6,421 nucleotides of DNA from Anaerolineae bacterium (GTDB taxonomy: Bacteria; Chloroflexota; Anaerolineae; JAAYZQ01): NCBI GenBank assembly GCA_016926595.1, contig JAFGOG010000410.1, positions 1-6,421 of the forward strand. The letters are read 5' to 3'. Of this stretch, positions 5,354-6,421 are shown piece after piece. Under the pieces are notes generated by a model. That model was not told the origin of the DNA. It searched no databases and saw only the letters and a program-made list of their open reading frames with translations. The first letter of the stretch is position 1, and each line of letters starts with the position of its first letter. The position numbers and the translations under genes were made by a program.

Positions 5354-6421
5354 ATGGAAACGCCAACCCCCGCTGATACGGATCGGAGAGAGCCCCTTCA
5401 GGGGATAAAGCCCGGTCGCTGGCGGTCGATCTGGCTTGCGCTGATCCCATTGCTGCTGTTGATGGCCGCCTTGCTGGCGGCGACCTGGCCGGCGGCCGCA
5501 GCCGGGCCCACCTACGTCGGCGGGCCGATCTCTGTCCCGACGACCTGGGCGCTCGCCGACAGCCCTTACATCGTCACCGGCACCGTGACCGTCCGGCAGG
5601 GTGCGATCCTGACCATCGAACCGGGGGTCACGATCAGCTTTACCGCCGGCACAGGGCTGGAGGTCGGCAGCACTACCAGCTCTGGCCGGCTCGTGGCCTC
5701 TGGGACCTTTTCCCAGCCGATCACCTTCACGGCCCTGACCCTGCCCTCAACGCGCGGCTTTTGGGACGGCATCGAGTTCAGCGCCAACTCGCTGAGCAAC
5801 ACCCTGCGCTACTGCCTGATCGAGTACGCCGGCACGGGCGTCTATTCCGACGATTCAGACAGCCACGTCATCGAACACTGCGTCTTTCGCCACAACGGCG
5901 GCGATACTACCCCGCCGCCCGGCGGGGCGATGACGATAGACGGGGATGGGCTGACGATCGCCGATAACCAGGCATACGACAACGAGCTAGGCCTGCGCTT
6001 TCGCAAGTCGTTCGACAATATCATTACCGGCAACCAGATCTACGAAAACAATGGCTTTGGCATCGGCTTTGTCGTCGCGATCGGCGACGGCGGCGGCAAC
6101 AACACGATCACGGCCAACCAGGTCCACGACAACGGCGGTGACGGGCTGTCCCTCGACACAGGCTGGAACAACCAGGTGCGGGACAATCAGATCTATGGCA
6201 ATGGGGGCGATGGGGTGCGGGCGCGGTTCCAAGGGGCCTTCCAGCTCATCGACAACATCGTGCGCGGCAACGGCCAGAACGGACTGACCTGCATCGAGCC
6301 CTATTCAGCTCCCATCGTCCACTCCAATGTTCTGTGCGGCAACGTGGACTATGGTATCGAGTATTTCTTAGCCTCGACCACGCTGCCGGCTGAGGGCAAC
6401 TGGTTTGGGACCAACAGCCCG
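5354..6421 (+). CDS. Exported right-handed parallel beta-helix protein (partial, runs off right edge)
   Basis: The frame is open for 356 codons to the window end without a stop. ATG 5354 is chosen because AGGAGGT (5342-5348) lies 5 nt before it; an in-frame ATG at 5339 would overlap that site. Residues 1-24 are a long polar n-region; 25-43 are hydrophobic (SIWLALIPLLLLMAALLAA) and a signal peptidase cut near AAA-50 is likely. Residues about 55-130 hold the entry pattern VTGTVTVRQGAILTIEPGV and VASGTFSQPITFTA, typical of bacterial beta-helix surface proteins. Residues about 143-340 form about eight coils of 22-25 residues with Asn-rich turns (ITGNQIYENNGFGI, ITANQVHDNGGDGL, VRDNQIYGNGGDGV), as in NosD/PbH1-type beta helices. 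NWFGTNSP at the edge often marks the end of such a domain. The fold is clear. Substrate or role is not: such folds occur in polysaccharide lyases, adhesins and NosD, and no catalytic residues can be assigned here. Confidence 0.87.
   Translation, partial: METPTPADTDRREPLQGIKPGRWRSIWLALIPLLLLMAALLAATWPAAAAGPTYVGGPISVPTTWALADSPYIVTGTVTVRQGAILTIEPGVTISFTAGTGLEVGSTTSSGRLVASGTFSQPITFTALTLPSTRGFWDGIEFSANSLSNTLRYCLIEYAGTGVYSDDSDSHVIEHCVFRHNGGDTTPPPGGAMTIDGDGLTIADNQAYDNELGLRFRKSFDNIITGNQIYENNGFGIGFVVAIGDGGGNNTITANQVHDNGGDGLSLDTGWNNQVRDNQIYGNGGDGVRARFQGAFQLIDNIVRGNGQNGLTCIEPYSAPIVHSNVLCGNVDYGIEYFLASTTLPAEGNWFGTNSP

Noticed and set aside
5205..5450. 81-codon open frame on the minus strand across the promoter of the beta-helix gene
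   Set aside because: It overlaps the promoter and signal-peptide coding region of a convincing gene, has no domain and no ribosome site of note.
5987..6287. Short open frames on both strands within the beta-helix coding region
   Set aside because: They are shadows of the plus-strand frame that carries the regular Asn-rich coil repeats.
1..6421. CRISPR array, insertion sequence, phage or defence island
   Set aside because: No regularly spaced direct repeats, transposase, integrase, terminal inverted repeats or known defence domains are visible on either strand.

Overview
The window is GC-rich bacterial DNA with four genes cut or contained on two strands. Its character is a selenocysteine-synthesis gene flanked by large exported, repeat-built surface or secreted proteins. 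The mix (GEVED repeats followed by a fibronectin-like module ending in the 'WLEALD' pattern, a long parallel beta-helix protein, high GC, sigma70-like promoters) looks most like Chloroflexota of the Anaerolineae type. That placement is an inference from protein style, not from a marker gene.

Left part, minus strand. Positions 1-126 hold the first 42 codons of a response regulator that continues off the left edge. It has its own extended -10 promoter at 186-213. Upstream of it, in the same direction, a 937-residue secreted protein is encoded at 352-3165. Two strong hairpins (266-300 and 315-340) lie just past its stop codon. The protein has a signal peptide, an N-terminal beta-rich domain, two copies of a roughly 217-residue GEVED unit with four conserved cysteines each, and a C-terminal fibronectin-like module.

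Middle, plus strand. A 172-bp divergent promoter region (3166-3337) separates the secreted protein from a two-gene operon: a 123-residue, probably four-helix membrane protein of unknown function (3338-3709), then, 11 bp later, a full-length selA (3721-5103). SelA converts Ser-tRNA(Sec) to Sec-tRNA(Sec), so the host very likely makes selenoproteins. No selB, selD or tRNA(Sec) gene is in the window. A rho-independent terminator (5138-5178) closes the operon.

Right part, plus strand. A separate transcription unit starts in the 250-bp gap after selA. It has a perfect TATAAT (5279-5284) with no good -35, preceded by a perfect 10-11-10 inverted repeat (5242-5272) that could be an operator. It drives an exported right-handed parallel beta-helix protein (from 5354) that runs off the right edge after 356 codons.

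No mobile element, CRISPR array, tRNA or rRNA is visible. No clearly new multi-gene system can be supported; the best leads are the selA-linked membrane protein, the cysteine-conserved GEVED duplication, the stable hairpins and the palindrome in front of the beta-helix gene.
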